NCBI GenBank assembly: GCA_003278895.1
Contig: QCCO01000009.1
Location: 1 to 40,597, forward strand
Length of the DNA: 40,597 nt
Direction: 5' to 3'
From: Prochlorococcus sp. AG-347-L19
GTDB lineage: Bacteria; Cyanobacteriota; Cyanobacteriia; PCC-6307; Cyanobiaceae
The notes beneath the pieces are model-generated. The model did no database searches. It was given only the letters and a program-made list of their open reading frames with translations, and was not told the origin of the DNA. Position numbers and translations under genes: made by a program. Shown here piece by piece: positions 25,542 through 35,138 of this stretch; the first letter of the stretch is position 1; every line of letters starts with the position of its first letter.

Positions 25542-25628
25542 ATGTCTCCCTTAAGAGCAGGATACTTACAATGTGCAAAAAACACTTTGTGGAATGTTCA
25601 ACAATCCAATACTAAGAAAAAGTTTTGA
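25542..25628 (+). CDS. Possible 28-residue ORF coupled to priA
   Basis: The sigA-priA gap (25302-25624, 323 bases) holds sigA's leader and a frame free of stops for 57 codons, from 25455 to a TGA at 25626-25628. The only ATG is at 25542 and gives 28 residues beginning MSPLRAGYLQCAKNTLWNVQ. Its TGA overlaps the TTG start of priA as TTGA, a layout also seen between the second PPase and the Spx-like gene. The frame upstream of the ATG also looks protein-like (GRSFFEFSLNDQSF) but has no standard start. I recognise no family. It could be a leader peptide, a small gene with an unusual start, a remnant, or chance. Confidence 0.35.
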   Translation: MSPLRAGYLQCAKNTLWNVQQSNTKKKF

Positions 25629-27901
25629 AGCCGGCAAGTAATCAGTTATTAAATATCTCCTACAAATTTGAAATTTTGCTTGATATAGGTAGTAGTAATG
25701 AAAGCTTTTACTATTTAGATGGTAATAATCTTGGGGTAGAAGTTGGCGATATTGTAAGTGTGAAATTAAGAGGGAGATTATTGAATGGGTTAGTGATTTC
25801 CAAAAAAAACTTTTCGAAAATTAATAAAAATGAATCAAATATTAATGTAGGAAAAAGTATAAGTTATTTATTTGTTGAAGGTATTTTGCAGAAAAAAATA
25901 ATTGACGACTCATGGAGAGAATGGATAGAGTCCCTAGCTTCTTTTTATATGGTTAGCAATTTAAAAATGTTTAAAACTGCATTTCCTCCTGGCTGGATTG
26001 GTAAATATAGGAAAATTTATCAAGGTTTCAAAGATCAAATATGGATTAAAACCAACAAAGAATTTGATATTCAGAAAAATGAATTAACAAAAAAAGAATT
26101 ATTTTTGGTAAATGCTTTGTCTGAAGAAGGTCTTTGGCAAAGTGAATTAATAAAGTCTGGTTTTAATTACACTCTGATTAACTCAATGGTAAGTAAAAAT
26201 TACCTTGTTAAATCTAAGAGAAAAAAAAATATAAATACTAAATTAAATTCTTTTTTAAATGATCATATTGCAACTAAAAAACCAAATCCTACAAATGAGC
26301 AAAAAATTGCATTTAAAGAATTTCAAACTATGAAACCAGGAGATGCATTACTTCTATGGGGCGAAACAGGTTCAGGTAAAACAGAAGTTTATATAAGAAT
26401 TGCTGAAGATCAATTTCTTAAAAATAAAAGTTGTTTGATACTCGCTCCAGAAATCGGACTAATTCCTCAACTTATTGATAGGTTTAGTCGGCGATTTAAT
26501 AATGTTGTTTACGAATACCACAGTAACTGTTCTTCCGTTCATAGAACTTTAGTTTGGAAGAAAATTATTAATGCTACTGAACCTTTAATAGTAATAGGCA
26601 CAAGGTCTGCAGTTTTTCTTCCAATTAAAAATCTTGGACTAATAATAATGGATGAGGAACATGATGTTTCATATAAACAAGATAGTCCTATGCCATGTTA
26701 TGACGCAAGAGAGATTGCTATTGAAATAGTAAAAAGGAATTCTGCAAAGTTAGTTTTAGGGAGTGCAACCCCATCAATGAAGACTTGGAAAAAATGTATT
26801 TTTGAAAAGAATTTTAAATTGGTAAGAATGATTCAAAGGATATCCAGTAATGAGATTCCTGAAATAAGAATTATTGATATGCGGGATGAGTTCAAAAAGG
26901 GGAATATGAAAATTTTTTCCAATGAATTATTACAATTACTTCCTCAACTCCGCCTAAAACAAGAGCAGGCAATAATTTTGATACCTAGGAGGGGACATAG
27001 TGGGTTTTTAAGTTGTAGAAGTTGTGGATATTTAATAAATTGCCCCAACTGTGACGTTCCTTTATCCGTGCATCTAGGTACACAAGGAAAAAAATGGTTA
27101 AGTTGTCATTGGTGTGATCATAAATCGAGATTGATCAATCGTTGCCCAGATTGTCATTCGACTGCTTTTAAACCTTTTGGAATTGGTACACAAAGGGTAA
27201 TAGAGTTTTTAAATGAAGAATTTCCTGAATTAAGAGTACTTCGCTTTGATAGAGATACAACCTCAGGAAAGGATGGTCATAGAAATATTCTTTCAAAGTT
27301 TTCTAACGGTGATGCTGATATTCTTGTGGGAACTCAAATGTTGGCAAAAGGGATTGATATTCCCAATATTACTCTTTCAGTAGTTATTGCAGCAGATGGG
27401 TTGCTTCATCGCCCAGATATTTCGGCAGAAGAAAAATCATTACAATTGTTTTTGCAATTAGCTGGAAGGGCGGGCAGGGCTCGAAAAAAAGGAAAAGTGA
27501 TTTTTCAAACATATAAACCTAACCATCCGGTAATTTCGTATCTTCAGAAGAGAGATTATGAAAGATTCTTAATTGAAAACTCGAGACTGAGAAAAGATGC
27601 TAATTTATTCCCATTTTGCACGATTTGCCTTCTTAAATTATCAGGTGAAAATTATGAATTAACTGAATCAATTGCAATGAAATTAGCAAAATATCTACTC
27701 AATTTTTGCGAAAAAAAGAACTGGAAATTAATTGGTCCTGCTCCTAGTTTAATTTCTAAAGTCGGTAAAAAATTTAGATGGCAGATATTAATACATGGTC
27801 CTGAAGGAACAAAAATCCCCTTACCTGATAGATCAATGTTATGGAAACTTATTCCAAAAAATGTATTTTTAACAATTGATGTTAATCCAGCAGAGTTATA
27901 A
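25625..27901 (+). CDS. priA: Primosomal protein N' (replication restart helicase PriA)
   Basis: PriA reloads the replisome at stalled forks. The 758-residue protein has an N-terminal DNA-binding domain, a Walker A at 246-253 (GETGSGKT), the DEAH-box variant IIMDEEHDVSY, GSATPS, then paired zinc-binding cysteine motifs (CRSCGYLINCPNC and CHWCDHKSRLINRCPDC). Helicase motifs V and VI follow as VGTQMLAKGIDIPN and LQLAGRAGRARKKG. The start TTG 25625 is forced by an in-frame TAA a few codons upstream. No Shine-Dalgarno is visible, and initiation overlaps the stop of a possible upstream small ORF. The stop abuts that of the convergent DUF3153 gene. Confidence 0.96.
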   Translation: MKPASNQLLNISYKFEILLDIGSSNESFYYLDGNNLGVEVGDIVSVKLRGRLLNGLVISKKNFSKINKNESNINVGKSISYLFVEGILQKKIIDDSWREWIESLASFYMVSNLKMFKTAFPPGWIGKYRKIYQGFKDQIWIKTNKEFDIQKNELTKKELFLVNALSEEGLWQSELIKSGFNYTLINSMVSKNYLVKSKRKKNINTKLNSFLNDHIATKKPNPTNEQKIAFKEFQTMKPGDALLLWGETGSGKTEVYIRIAEDQFLKNKSCLILAPEIGLIPQLIDRFSRRFNNVVYEYHSNCSSVHRTLVWKKIINATEPLIVIGTRSAVFLPIKNLGLIIMDEEHDVSYKQDSPMPCYDAREIAIEIVKRNSAKLVLGSATPSMKTWKKCIFEKNFKLVRMIQRISSNEIPEIRIIDMRDEFKKGNMKIFSNELLQLLPQLRLKQEQAIILIPRRGHSGFLSCRSCGYLINCPNCDVPLSVHLGTQGKKWLSCHWCDHKSRLINRCPDCHSTAFKPFGIGTQRVIEFLNEEFPELRVLRFDRDTTSGKDGHRNILSKFSNGDADILVGTQMLAKGIDIPNITLSVVIAADGLLHRPDISAEEKSLQLFLQLAGRAGRARKKGKVIFQTYKPNHPVISYLQKRDYERFLIENSRLRKDANLFPFCTICLLKLSGENYELTESIAMKLAKYLLNFCEKKNWKLIGPAPSLISKVGKKFRWQILIHGPEGTKIPLPDRSMLWKLIPKNVFLTIDVNPAEL

Positions 27902-29011
27902 TTATTTTGATGGAAGTTGAGGTAAATCTGTACCTAATTTAAATCTATAGAATCTTAATAAATAAGCTAATACCATAATGATTAAAATAATAAATATCCC
28001 AATCAAAAGTTTGTTGAGACTCCAGAAAGAAAATTCAAGACTATTTATCTGTCCTTGATTTAAATTCCAAATGATTTGATTTTTTGTGATTTCTAAATTT
28101 GAATTACTTTTATCTGTGAAAGTAGCTTTATTAGGGTGAATAATTTTGAAAATGAGTTCTAAATTATCAACACCTTGAATTGAACTTAGATCCAAATCTA
28201 ACCTGTAAAAATATTTTTTAAAAAAAATGAAGTTTTTTTGAGTAGTATTAATTTCTATATTTGTTGATCCTCCCGCTAACTCTCCTGCAGTATTTTGGGT
28301 GATTTTAAGGACTTGCTTCGTATCTTCAAGATTGAGATTTTTATGTTTCAAAGAAAAGGTTGATTCGTCTTGTTCAATTTCTGCATCAGGAAAAATATCT
28401 TTCATCTTCTCTTCAAATTTTAATTGCCAAGGAAATTTCTTTATGTATTTGCTTTCTATAACTAAATTATTGGTTATTGAATCAAGTTCACCAAGATCAA
28501 GTGTATTCTCAACTTTAACGCAGCCACTTAAGAGTGGGATTAATAATAATAATATTAAAAAAATGATAAGTGAAAAGCCTTTCTGAAACGGTTTTGTTTC
28601 ACCAGTCGGCGTCTCAGTAACATTAATAAATTTCTTTTTCTGCAAAACTTCCTTTTTTTTGCGCAGCGAGTTAAAAGATTTTTTATTTAATGATGGTTCG
28701 CTTTCAAACTGTAAGTTCCAATTTTCTGGCTTTTTAATTTCAGGAGAATCTATAACTTCCATCAAATATTTTGCATTTTCTCTCGTCTTATTATCGTAAG
28801 ATTTTAGAAGTAATTTACAAAATCTTTTAGCCTCTTCCTTTTTATTAACTCCACAAAGAGCAGTAATTAAAATTGTTCTTAAATTTACTCCCTCTTTGCT
28901 TGATAAAGGAAAAGATTCGATTTTGGGCAAAAGAAATTCAATACAATAATGATACTCACCTTTAGCTAAAGCAAGTTCTACTGTTTCTAAAACTTGCTCA
29001 TAAGTTTTCAT
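27902..29011 (-). CDS. Membrane protein with N-terminal helical domain and DUF3153 domain
   Basis: The 369-residue protein has four parts. Residues 1 to about 90 are a soluble helical, TPR-like domain (VLETVELALAKGEYHYCIEFL and later AKRFCKLLLKSYDN). A basic linker follows to residue 144. A hydrophobic helix (145-160) ends in LLSGC with C164, which resembles a lipobox but lies deep inside the protein. The part from 165 to 330 is a beta-rich DUF3153-like domain, and a second helix spans about 333-352 before a basic tail. The N-terminal domain would then be cytosolic and DUF3153 would lie across the membrane. The function is unknown. The start is ATG 29011, three bases after the argB stop. Confidence 0.75.
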   Translation of the reverse strand: MKTYEQVLETVELALAKGEYHYCIEFLLPKIESFPLSSKEGVNLRTILITALCGVNKKEEAKRFCKLLLKSYDNKTRENAKYLMEVIDSPEIKKPENWNLQFESEPSLNKKSFNSLRKKKEVLQKKKFINVTETPTGETKPFQKGFSLIIFLILLLLIPLLSGCVKVENTLDLGELDSITNNLVIESKYIKKFPWQLKFEEKMKDIFPDAEIEQDESTFSLKHKNLNLEDTKQVLKITQNTAGELAGGSTNIEINTTQKNFIFFKKYFYRLDLDLSSIQGVDNLELIFKIIHPNKATFTDKSNSNLEITKNQIIWNLNQGQINSLEFSFWSLNKLLIGIFIILIIMVLAYLLRFYRFKLGTDLPQLPSK

Positions 29012-29014
29012 AGG

Positions 29015-29866
29015 TTAGGCCACTATCATTGTACCTATTCCAGAATTTGTAAAAATCTCAAGAAGTAATGAATGTTCAATTCTTCCATCGATTATGTGAG
29101 CTGCTTTGACTCCTTGAGCTAAAGCTCTTATGCAGCATTCTGTCTTTGGAATCATACCTTCAGTCACAATTTTTTTATCAATAAAATCTCTTGCCTCTTT
29201 GAGATTCGTTTTTTCAATAAGACTATTTTTGTTATCTTTTTCTTTTAAAATGCCTTGAGTATCAGTAAGAAGAATAAGTTTTTCTGCATTTATTGAAGCA
29301 GCAATTTCTCCAGCAACAAAATCTGCATTAATATTATGGGAAATACCTTCTGTGGTTGATCCAATACTAGAAATAATAGGGATATATCCTTTAGAAATAA
29401 GAGGATCTAATATCTCAGGATTGATTTTTGTAACCTCTCCCACCAATCCATGGCTGCCATCTCCTAGTTCTCTAGATTGAATTAAGTTGCCATCAAGACC
29501 TGATATTCCCACAGCTAAAGATCCAGTTTTATTAATGCCTTTTACAATTTGTTTGTTAACTCTACCCATTAGAACCATTTCGACAATTTCCATTGTTTTT
29601 TGATCAGTAACTCTTAATCCATTTTCGAATTTAGGAGATATTTCTAATTTCTTTAACCAATTATTAATCTCGGGTCCCCCGCCATGAATTACTATCGGAC
29701 AAACCCCAACGGTTGATAAGAGGGCTATGTCTCTAAAAAAAGCATTTTTTAAATTATCATTCTCCATAACAGAACCACCATACTTGATAACAATTTTTCT
29801 ACCTGAGAAACTTTGTATATATGGGAGTGCTTCGCTTAATATTGATACTCTTTGAGAATCATTCAT
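29015..29866 (-). CDS. argB: Acetylglutamate kinase
   Basis: ArgB phosphorylates N-acetylglutamate, the second step of arginine synthesis. In cyanobacteria it is controlled by arginine and by the PII protein. The 283 residues show KYGGSVM near the start (ATP site), [12 protein letters not shown] (substrate site), [27 protein letters not shown], and the late [23 protein letters not shown] stretch with the catalytic Lys/Asp region. The N-terminal helix ([17 protein letters not shown]) is that of the hexameric, arginine-sensitive type, so feedback control is likely. The start is ATG 29866. It runs into the DUF3153 gene with a three-base gap. Confidence 0.96.
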   Translation of the reverse strand: MNDSQRVSILSEALPYIQSFSGRKIVIKYGGSVMENDNLKNAFFRDIALLSTVGVCPIVIHGGGPEINNWLKKLEISPKFENGLRVTDQKTMEIVEMVLMGRVNKQIVKGINKTGSLAVGISGLDGNLIQSRELGDGSHGLVGEVTKINPEILDPLISKGYIPIISSIGSTTEGISHNINADFVAGEIAASINAEKLILLTDTQGILKEKDNKNSLIEKTNLKEARDFIDKKIVTEGMIPKTECCIRALAQGVKAAHIIDGRIEHSLLLEIFTNSGIGTMIVA

Positions 29867-29930
29867 TATTAAAATTCATTAAAACTTGATTGAATTGAGA
29901 AATTAGGTTTTTACAAATATATCCCTATAT

Positions 29931-30461
29931 TCAATAAAAAAGAATAAAATCAAATTCTTTTTTATTATCGTCGATAATAAATTCTGATTCAAGACCTTTT
30001 ACGAAAAACCTGTTTAATCTTTCTTGTTTTTCAATCCATTTTTCTAGAGGGACAGCGTTTAATTCGAAACGCATTCTTAGACCATTTTTTTCTTCCTTTG
30101 TAATTTCTTCTATTTCTTTTAGTTGAGGGGGGTTATCCTCGTCCCACAAATTTAGAGATTCTAATGAGGATTCTAGATGAGCTTTTATCCCATATCTCCA
30201 TCTTGTAACGTCTTTAACTAGTGCTGTTAATTCTTTTGGTCTATTAAATTTATTTGTCGCGAAATTTGTCTTGTCAAACAACTTTACAGGAGGTATTTCG
30301 GAAGTCTTTAAACCTAATCCAATTAAAAAAATAGGTACTCCATAAAAAAAAGTAGGTACACTTAAATTTACTGAGTCTGTAAAATAAGCAGTCATTCCTA
30401 CAAAAGCTAATATACCCCCAGCGGTTACGATTAAGTTTCCTGGCGATAGGTATTTTTTCAT
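29931..30461 (-). CDS. DUF2854 membrane protein
   Basis: The 176-residue protein starts at ATG 30461 and has two close membrane helices at about 9-26 and 35-50, with a short loop between (YFTDSVNLSVPTFFYG). A long cytosolic or stromal domain follows, with KELTALVKDVTRWRYGIKAHLESSL and LRMRFELNAVPLEKWIEKQERLNRFF. This resembles DUF2854, a family of cyanobacteria and plastids with no settled function. It lies 64 bases upstream of argB on the same strand and is divergent from the 60-residue gene across 42 bases. I call the family from the pattern of two helices plus this domain; a profile search would be needed to be certain. Confidence 0.75.
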   Translation of the reverse strand: MKKYLSPGNLIVTAGGILAFVGMTAYFTDSVNLSVPTFFYGVPIFLIGLGLKTSEIPPVKLFDKTNFATNKFNRPKELTALVKDVTRWRYGIKAHLESSLESLNLWDEDNPPQLKEIEEITKEEKNGLRMRFELNAVPLEKWIEKQERLNRFFVKGLESEFIIDDNKKEFDFILFY

Positions 30462-30503
30462 TTTTATTTAGTAGAATGAATTTTAAATTGTCTAGCAAGT
30501 ATT

Positions 30504-30686
30504 ATGCAAGATTCTAATACTGCAAATCAAGGAGATTTAATTTTTAAACTTGATCAAGATAGAGAATGGCTATTAGAAAATCTTGATAAGGGTAAATGGC
30601 CAGAAATTAGAAGTGAACTTGCCTCACTTGAAAGAAAAATAAGCAAATTAATTATAAGCGTTCAAGAAAATAATGTTGATATTTAA
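30504..30686 (+). CDS. Small helical protein, function unknown
   Basis: I do not recognise a family. The 60 residues start at ATG 30504 and look like a soluble two-helix protein: LIFKLDQDREWLLENLDKG and WPEIRSELASLERKISKLI with heptad-like hydrophobics, so a coiled coil is likely. No export signal is present. It is divergent from the DUF2854 gene and ends one base from the ssb stop. Short length limits confidence, but the amphipathic pattern and normal codon bias support coding. Confidence 0.65.
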   Translation: MQDSNTANQGDLIFKLDQDREWLLENLDKGKWPEIRSELASLERKISKLIISVQENNVDI

Positions 30687-30687
30687 A

Positions 30688-31113
30688 TTAAAAAGGTATT
30701 TCGTCAACTTCAGGTACTAAAGGTGAACTATCCCAACTTGAATTTTTGGTGCCTTCTTTTTTTTCAAATGACTCATTATTTTCTTTTTGATCAGACTTAA
30801 TAACATCAACTTGCGATATTTGATGAATTTTTGAAGCTGTTAGTTCTGGTTGCTTTTCTTTCGTTCCGTCTTTTCTAGTGACAGAATTCATCTTTAGACG
30901 TCCCTCAATAACAATATTTTGCCCCTCCTTTAGTTCATCTACCATTTCTTGGGCAATATTTCCCCATCCTATGATCTTGAGATCTCTGGTTGGATCTTCA
31001 CTACGTAATCCTTTAAAATTAACAATCATTTCTGCAATTGGAGTTTGGTTTTCTTTGGTATACCTCATTTGGGGAGCGCTATTAATGACCGCCTGAATTA
31101 AACAATGATTCAT
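30688..31113 (-). CDS. ssb: Single-stranded DNA-binding protein
   Basis: The 141-residue protein has an OB fold at residues 1 to about 100 (LIQAVINSAPQMRYTKENQTP, DLKIIGWGNIAQEMVDELKEG, VIEGRLKMNSVTRKDGTKEKQ), a short Ser/Glu/Lys-rich linker and the acidic tip EVDEIPF, equivalent to DDIPF, through which SSB recruits repair and replication proteins. The N-terminal domain is a little shorter than in E. coli SSB. The start is ATG 31113. Only 28 bases separate it from the divergent cobK start, so the two promoters must overlap coding sequence. PriA, a known SSB-tip partner, is encoded 2.8 kb away. Confidence 0.93.
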   Translation of the reverse strand: MNHCLIQAVINSAPQMRYTKENQTPIAEMIVNFKGLRSEDPTRDLKIIGWGNIAQEMVDELKEGQNIVIEGRLKMNSVTRKDGTKEKQPELTASKIHQISQVDVIKSDQKENNESFEKKEGTKNSSWDSSPLVPEVDEIPF

Positions 31114-31141
31114 TACTTACTATTTAATTAAAGACATACTG

Positions 31142-31939
31142 ATGCAGAATCAAGGAAATTGCTATAAAAATGTTTGGATCCTATCAGGAACTTCGGATGG
31201 ACCTGTAATAGCTAATAGGCTTCTTGATCTAAATTATTCAGTCTTTGCAAGTGTTTTAACTTATAAAGCAGGGCAAGCTTATATTGAAAATCCAAAGTTA
31301 CATATCATTACGGGGAAATTAAATAATAAAGATCAAATAATTAATTTCATAAATAAAAATAAAATCACATGCGTTGTCGATGCTACTCATCCGTTTGCGG
31401 TAATAATTTCTAAAAATCTTAATAATGCATGTAAAGAGATTAATACACCTCTTTTACTATTTGAGAGGAAATCTCTCAAAAATAACACTAATAATTTTTT
31501 TTATATTGATGATTTAAAGGATATCAATAACATTGATATTGAGAATAAGAATATTCTTCTTGCAATAGGATCAAGATTTCTTAACGATACAGCTAATTAT
31601 TATATGAATCGTAAAGCAAATGTATTTACAAGGGTACTTCCAACTTATGAAAGTATAACTAAAGCTTTTGGATCATGTATTAAAAATTCAAACATAGCGA
31701 TACTTGAACCGAGTAAAAATAATAAAAGCATTTTAGAAAAAAAACTTTGTGATTTTTGGGGGATAGATTACGTTTTATGCAGAGAATCTGGAAGTTATTC
31801 TCAGAAAAACTGGGAGAGTATAGTTTGTGGAAGTAAAATGAAATTATTTTTGGTTAAAAGGCCGAAAGTTAACAATTATTATTCTTACTCTTTTGATCAA
31901 TATCATAATTTGATAAATCACATAATTAAAAAATATTGA
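31142..31939 (+). CDS. cobK: Precorrin-6A reductase
   Basis: CobK/CbiJ reduces precorrin-6A (or its cobalt form) with NADPH in corrin ring synthesis. The 265-residue protein opens with a Rossmann-like WILSGTSDGPVIANRLLD, then VDATHPFAVIISKNL, a highly typical stretch, and later ARVLP-like FTRVLPT and SGSYSQKNW near the C-terminus. Prochlorococcus makes its own pseudocobalamin, so the gene is expected. It starts at ATG 31142, divergent from ssb across only 28 bases. cutA follows after 13 bases, probably on the same transcript. Function is inferred from family motifs. Confidence 0.92.
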   Translation: MQNQGNCYKNVWILSGTSDGPVIANRLLDLNYSVFASVLTYKAGQAYIENPKLHIITGKLNNKDQIINFINKNKITCVVDATHPFAVIISKNLNNACKEINTPLLLFERKSLKNNTNNFFYIDDLKDINNIDIENKNILLAIGSRFLNDTANYYMNRKANVFTRVLPTYESITKAFGSCIKNSNIAILEPSKNNKSILEKKLCDFWGIDYVLCRESGSYSQKNWESIVCGSKMKLFLVKRPKVNNYYSYSFDQYHNLINHIIKKY

Positions 31940-31952
31940 TGTTTAATTCATT

Positions 31953-32258
31953 ATGGAAGTATTAGTTATTATCACAACTGAATCAAGTTATGCAAATGCT
32001 TTGCGAATGGCTAAATTACTAATACAAAATAAACTTGCAGCTTGTGTTTCGATAAAGCAAATTTTTTCAATCTATGAATGGAATGATGATATTGAAGAAA
32101 CTAAAGAGTTTGAAATCACAATAAAAAGTAAACTAGAATTTAAAGATTGTTTAATTGATTTCGTAAATAAAAATTCCACATATAATGTTCCTCAAATTAT
32201 TTACAAAAAATACCATGCTGAGATGAAATATTATGATTGGTTGAATAAAACTATTTGA
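31953..32258 (+). CDS. cutA: Divalent-ion tolerance protein CutA
   Basis: CutA is a small trimeric protein with a PII-like fold. It was first linked to copper tolerance, but its function remains uncertain. The 101 residues fit the family length. Signatures are LVIITTESSYANALRMAKLL, NKLAACVSIKQIFSIYEWND and the C-terminal VPQIIYKKYHAEMKYYDWLN. The conserved cysteine in AACV is present. It starts at ATG 31953, 13 bases after cobK, and its stop lies six bases before that of adenosine kinase on the other strand. Confidence 0.93.
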   Translation: MEVLVIITTESSYANALRMAKLLIQNKLAACVSIKQIFSIYEWNDDIEETKEFEITIKSKLEFKDCLIDFVNKNSTYNVPQIIYKKYHAEMKYYDWLNKTI

Positions 32259-32264
32259 ATAAAT

Positions 32265-33266
32265 CTATATTATTAACTCTTTAAGATCAATATCTGATCT
32301 AGATCCCAATTGCGTAATTATTTGCCCCGCACAAATTGAAGCTATCTCTCCGCATTTTTTGAGGGAACAATTGTTTATTAATCCATGGATAAATCCTCCC
32401 GCATAGATATCTCCCGCTCCTGTGGTATCAATAATCTTGCCTTTAGTTATTGACTCAATTATCTCAACATTATTTTTATTAACTATGAGAGAACCATTTC
32501 TTCCAAGAGTTACTATGACTAATTCACATAAGGAGGAAAGGTCTTCTTGGCAGCTTGCTAATTTATCATTTTTAAATAGACTTAACACCTCGGATTCATT
32601 ACAAAAAACGATATCTACATATTCATAAATTAATTCCAAGAAACTCTCACGATGCCTATCTACACAAAATGAATCAGACAAAGAAAGGATTATTTTTGTA
32701 TTGGATTGTTTTGCAATTTGGGCGGCTTTAATAAAAGCTTTTTTAGCTAATTCGCTGTCCCATAAATATCCTTCTAAATATAAGTATTTACTTTCCGTAA
32801 TTACAGTAAAGTCAATGTCTTTTGGCTCAAACTCTACAGATGCTCCTAGGTAAGTGCACATAGTTCTTTGTGCATCAGGTGTAACCAAAATTATTGAATG
32901 AGCTGTTGGAGCACCTGCAATAGTTGGTGGAGTATTAAATATAGTTTTACTTTTTTTTATATCGTCAGAAAAGAAATTACCAAATTGATCATTTTTCACT
33001 CTTCCTATAAACTGCACATGATTGCCTAATTCTGCTAGAGAAACAACGGTATTTGCTGAGGACCCACCTGAAATTTGTTTGATAACTTTGCAATTTTCTA
33101 ACAATCTCTGAGATTCATCAGAATTAATTAGATTCATTGATCCTTTATCCAGATTATTTATCTCAAGAAACTCATCTTCAATATTTACAATAATATCTAC
33201 TATTGCGTTCCCTAGACCTATGAGATCAACTTTTTTATGTTCAAAATGTCTAAAGGATTCCATCAT
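32265..33266 (-). CDS. adoK: PfkB-family sugar kinase, probable adenosine kinase
   Basis: The 333-residue protein is a ribokinase-like (PfkB) enzyme. Both family signatures are present: GGSSANTVVSLAELG (67-81) and DTTGAGDIYAGGF (280-292) with catalytic base D286. The N-terminus GLGNAIVDIIVNIEDEF and the VTPDAQRTMCTYLGAS segment resemble adenosine kinase and related inosine/guanosine-type kinases more than fructokinase. It lies 15 bases downstream of purA, which fits purine salvage. Two adjacent ATGs (33266, 33263) are possible starts. The substrate is an inference from sequence resemblance and the purA neighbour. Confidence 0.85.
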   Translation of the reverse strand: MMESFRHFEHKKVDLIGLGNAIVDIIVNIEDEFLEINNLDKGSMNLINSDESQRLLENCKVIKQISGGSSANTVVSLAELGNHVQFIGRVKNDQFGNFFSDDIKKSKTIFNTPPTIAGAPTAHSIILVTPDAQRTMCTYLGASVEFEPKDIDFTVITESKYLYLEGYLWDSELAKKAFIKAAQIAKQSNTKIILSLSDSFCVDRHRESFLELIYEYVDIVFCNESEVLSLFKNDKLASCQEDLSSLCELVIVTLGRNGSLIVNKNNVEIIESITKGKIIDTTGAGDIYAGGFIHGLINNCSLKKCGEIASICAGQIITQLGSRSDIDLKELII

Positions 33267-33281
33267 TAATTTGGAACTAAA

Positions 33282-34646
<1,365 letters not shown>

Positions 34647-34673
34647 TTACTTTTAAAAAGTAAATGAATTGTA

Positions 34674-35111
34674 TCAACTTTCTCTTAAAACCATTTTTTC
34701 AGCAAGAGAAAATTCTTTTGTTAAACGCTCTTTAAGTTTATCTGGTAAAGGTCTACTTGCAAAGTTTTTGTAATGACCTGCCATAGCATTTAATGCTGTT
34801 TGCATTGTGGTAAATGATTGAGTTTTATTCACCATCCCTCTATTTCTGTATCGGGAAATATAGTCAGTTATGAGTGTAAGAGCCTCACTTCTTACTTCAT
34901 CTTTATTTGGAGAATCTTTTGGAGTATCAACAGCTGTTTGTAATGATTTAACAACTGAAATTGTATCCTTTGTATAGTCACCTGTCATAGCGGTTTTTGC
35001 AGCTATTGAAGGGGAGCTAAATAGTGTAAAAACAACAATTAAGGATATTGCAAAAGATATAGCTTTGGTAAGATTCTTAAAAAATAATTTTGATGTCCAT
35101 TTCAGTAACAT
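34674..35111 (-). CDS. psb27: Photosystem II assembly protein Psb27
   Basis: Psb27 binds CP43 on the lumenal side of immature photosystem II and helps manganese-cluster assembly and repair. The 145-residue protein starts at ATG 35111. A signal peptide covers about 1-38 (hydrophobic run 17-31, end SIAAKT). The mature domain has the four-helix pattern, with YTKDTISVVKSLQTAV, ITDYISRYRNRG and SFTTMQTALNAMAGHYKNF. Many cyanobacterial Psb27 proteins have a lipobox cysteine; none is present here, so it should be released by signal peptidase I as a soluble lumenal protein. proS lies 27 bases upstream. Confidence 0.93.
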   Translation of the reverse strand: MLLKWTSKLFFKNLTKAISFAISLIVVFTLFSSPSIAAKTAMTGDYTKDTISVVKSLQTAVDTPKDSPNKDEVRSEALTLITDYISRYRNRGMVNKTQSFTTMQTALNAMAGHYKNFASRPLPDKLKERLTKEFSLAEKMVLRES

Positions 35112-35138
35112 AACTTAGCTCCCAAAAAATAATAAGCT

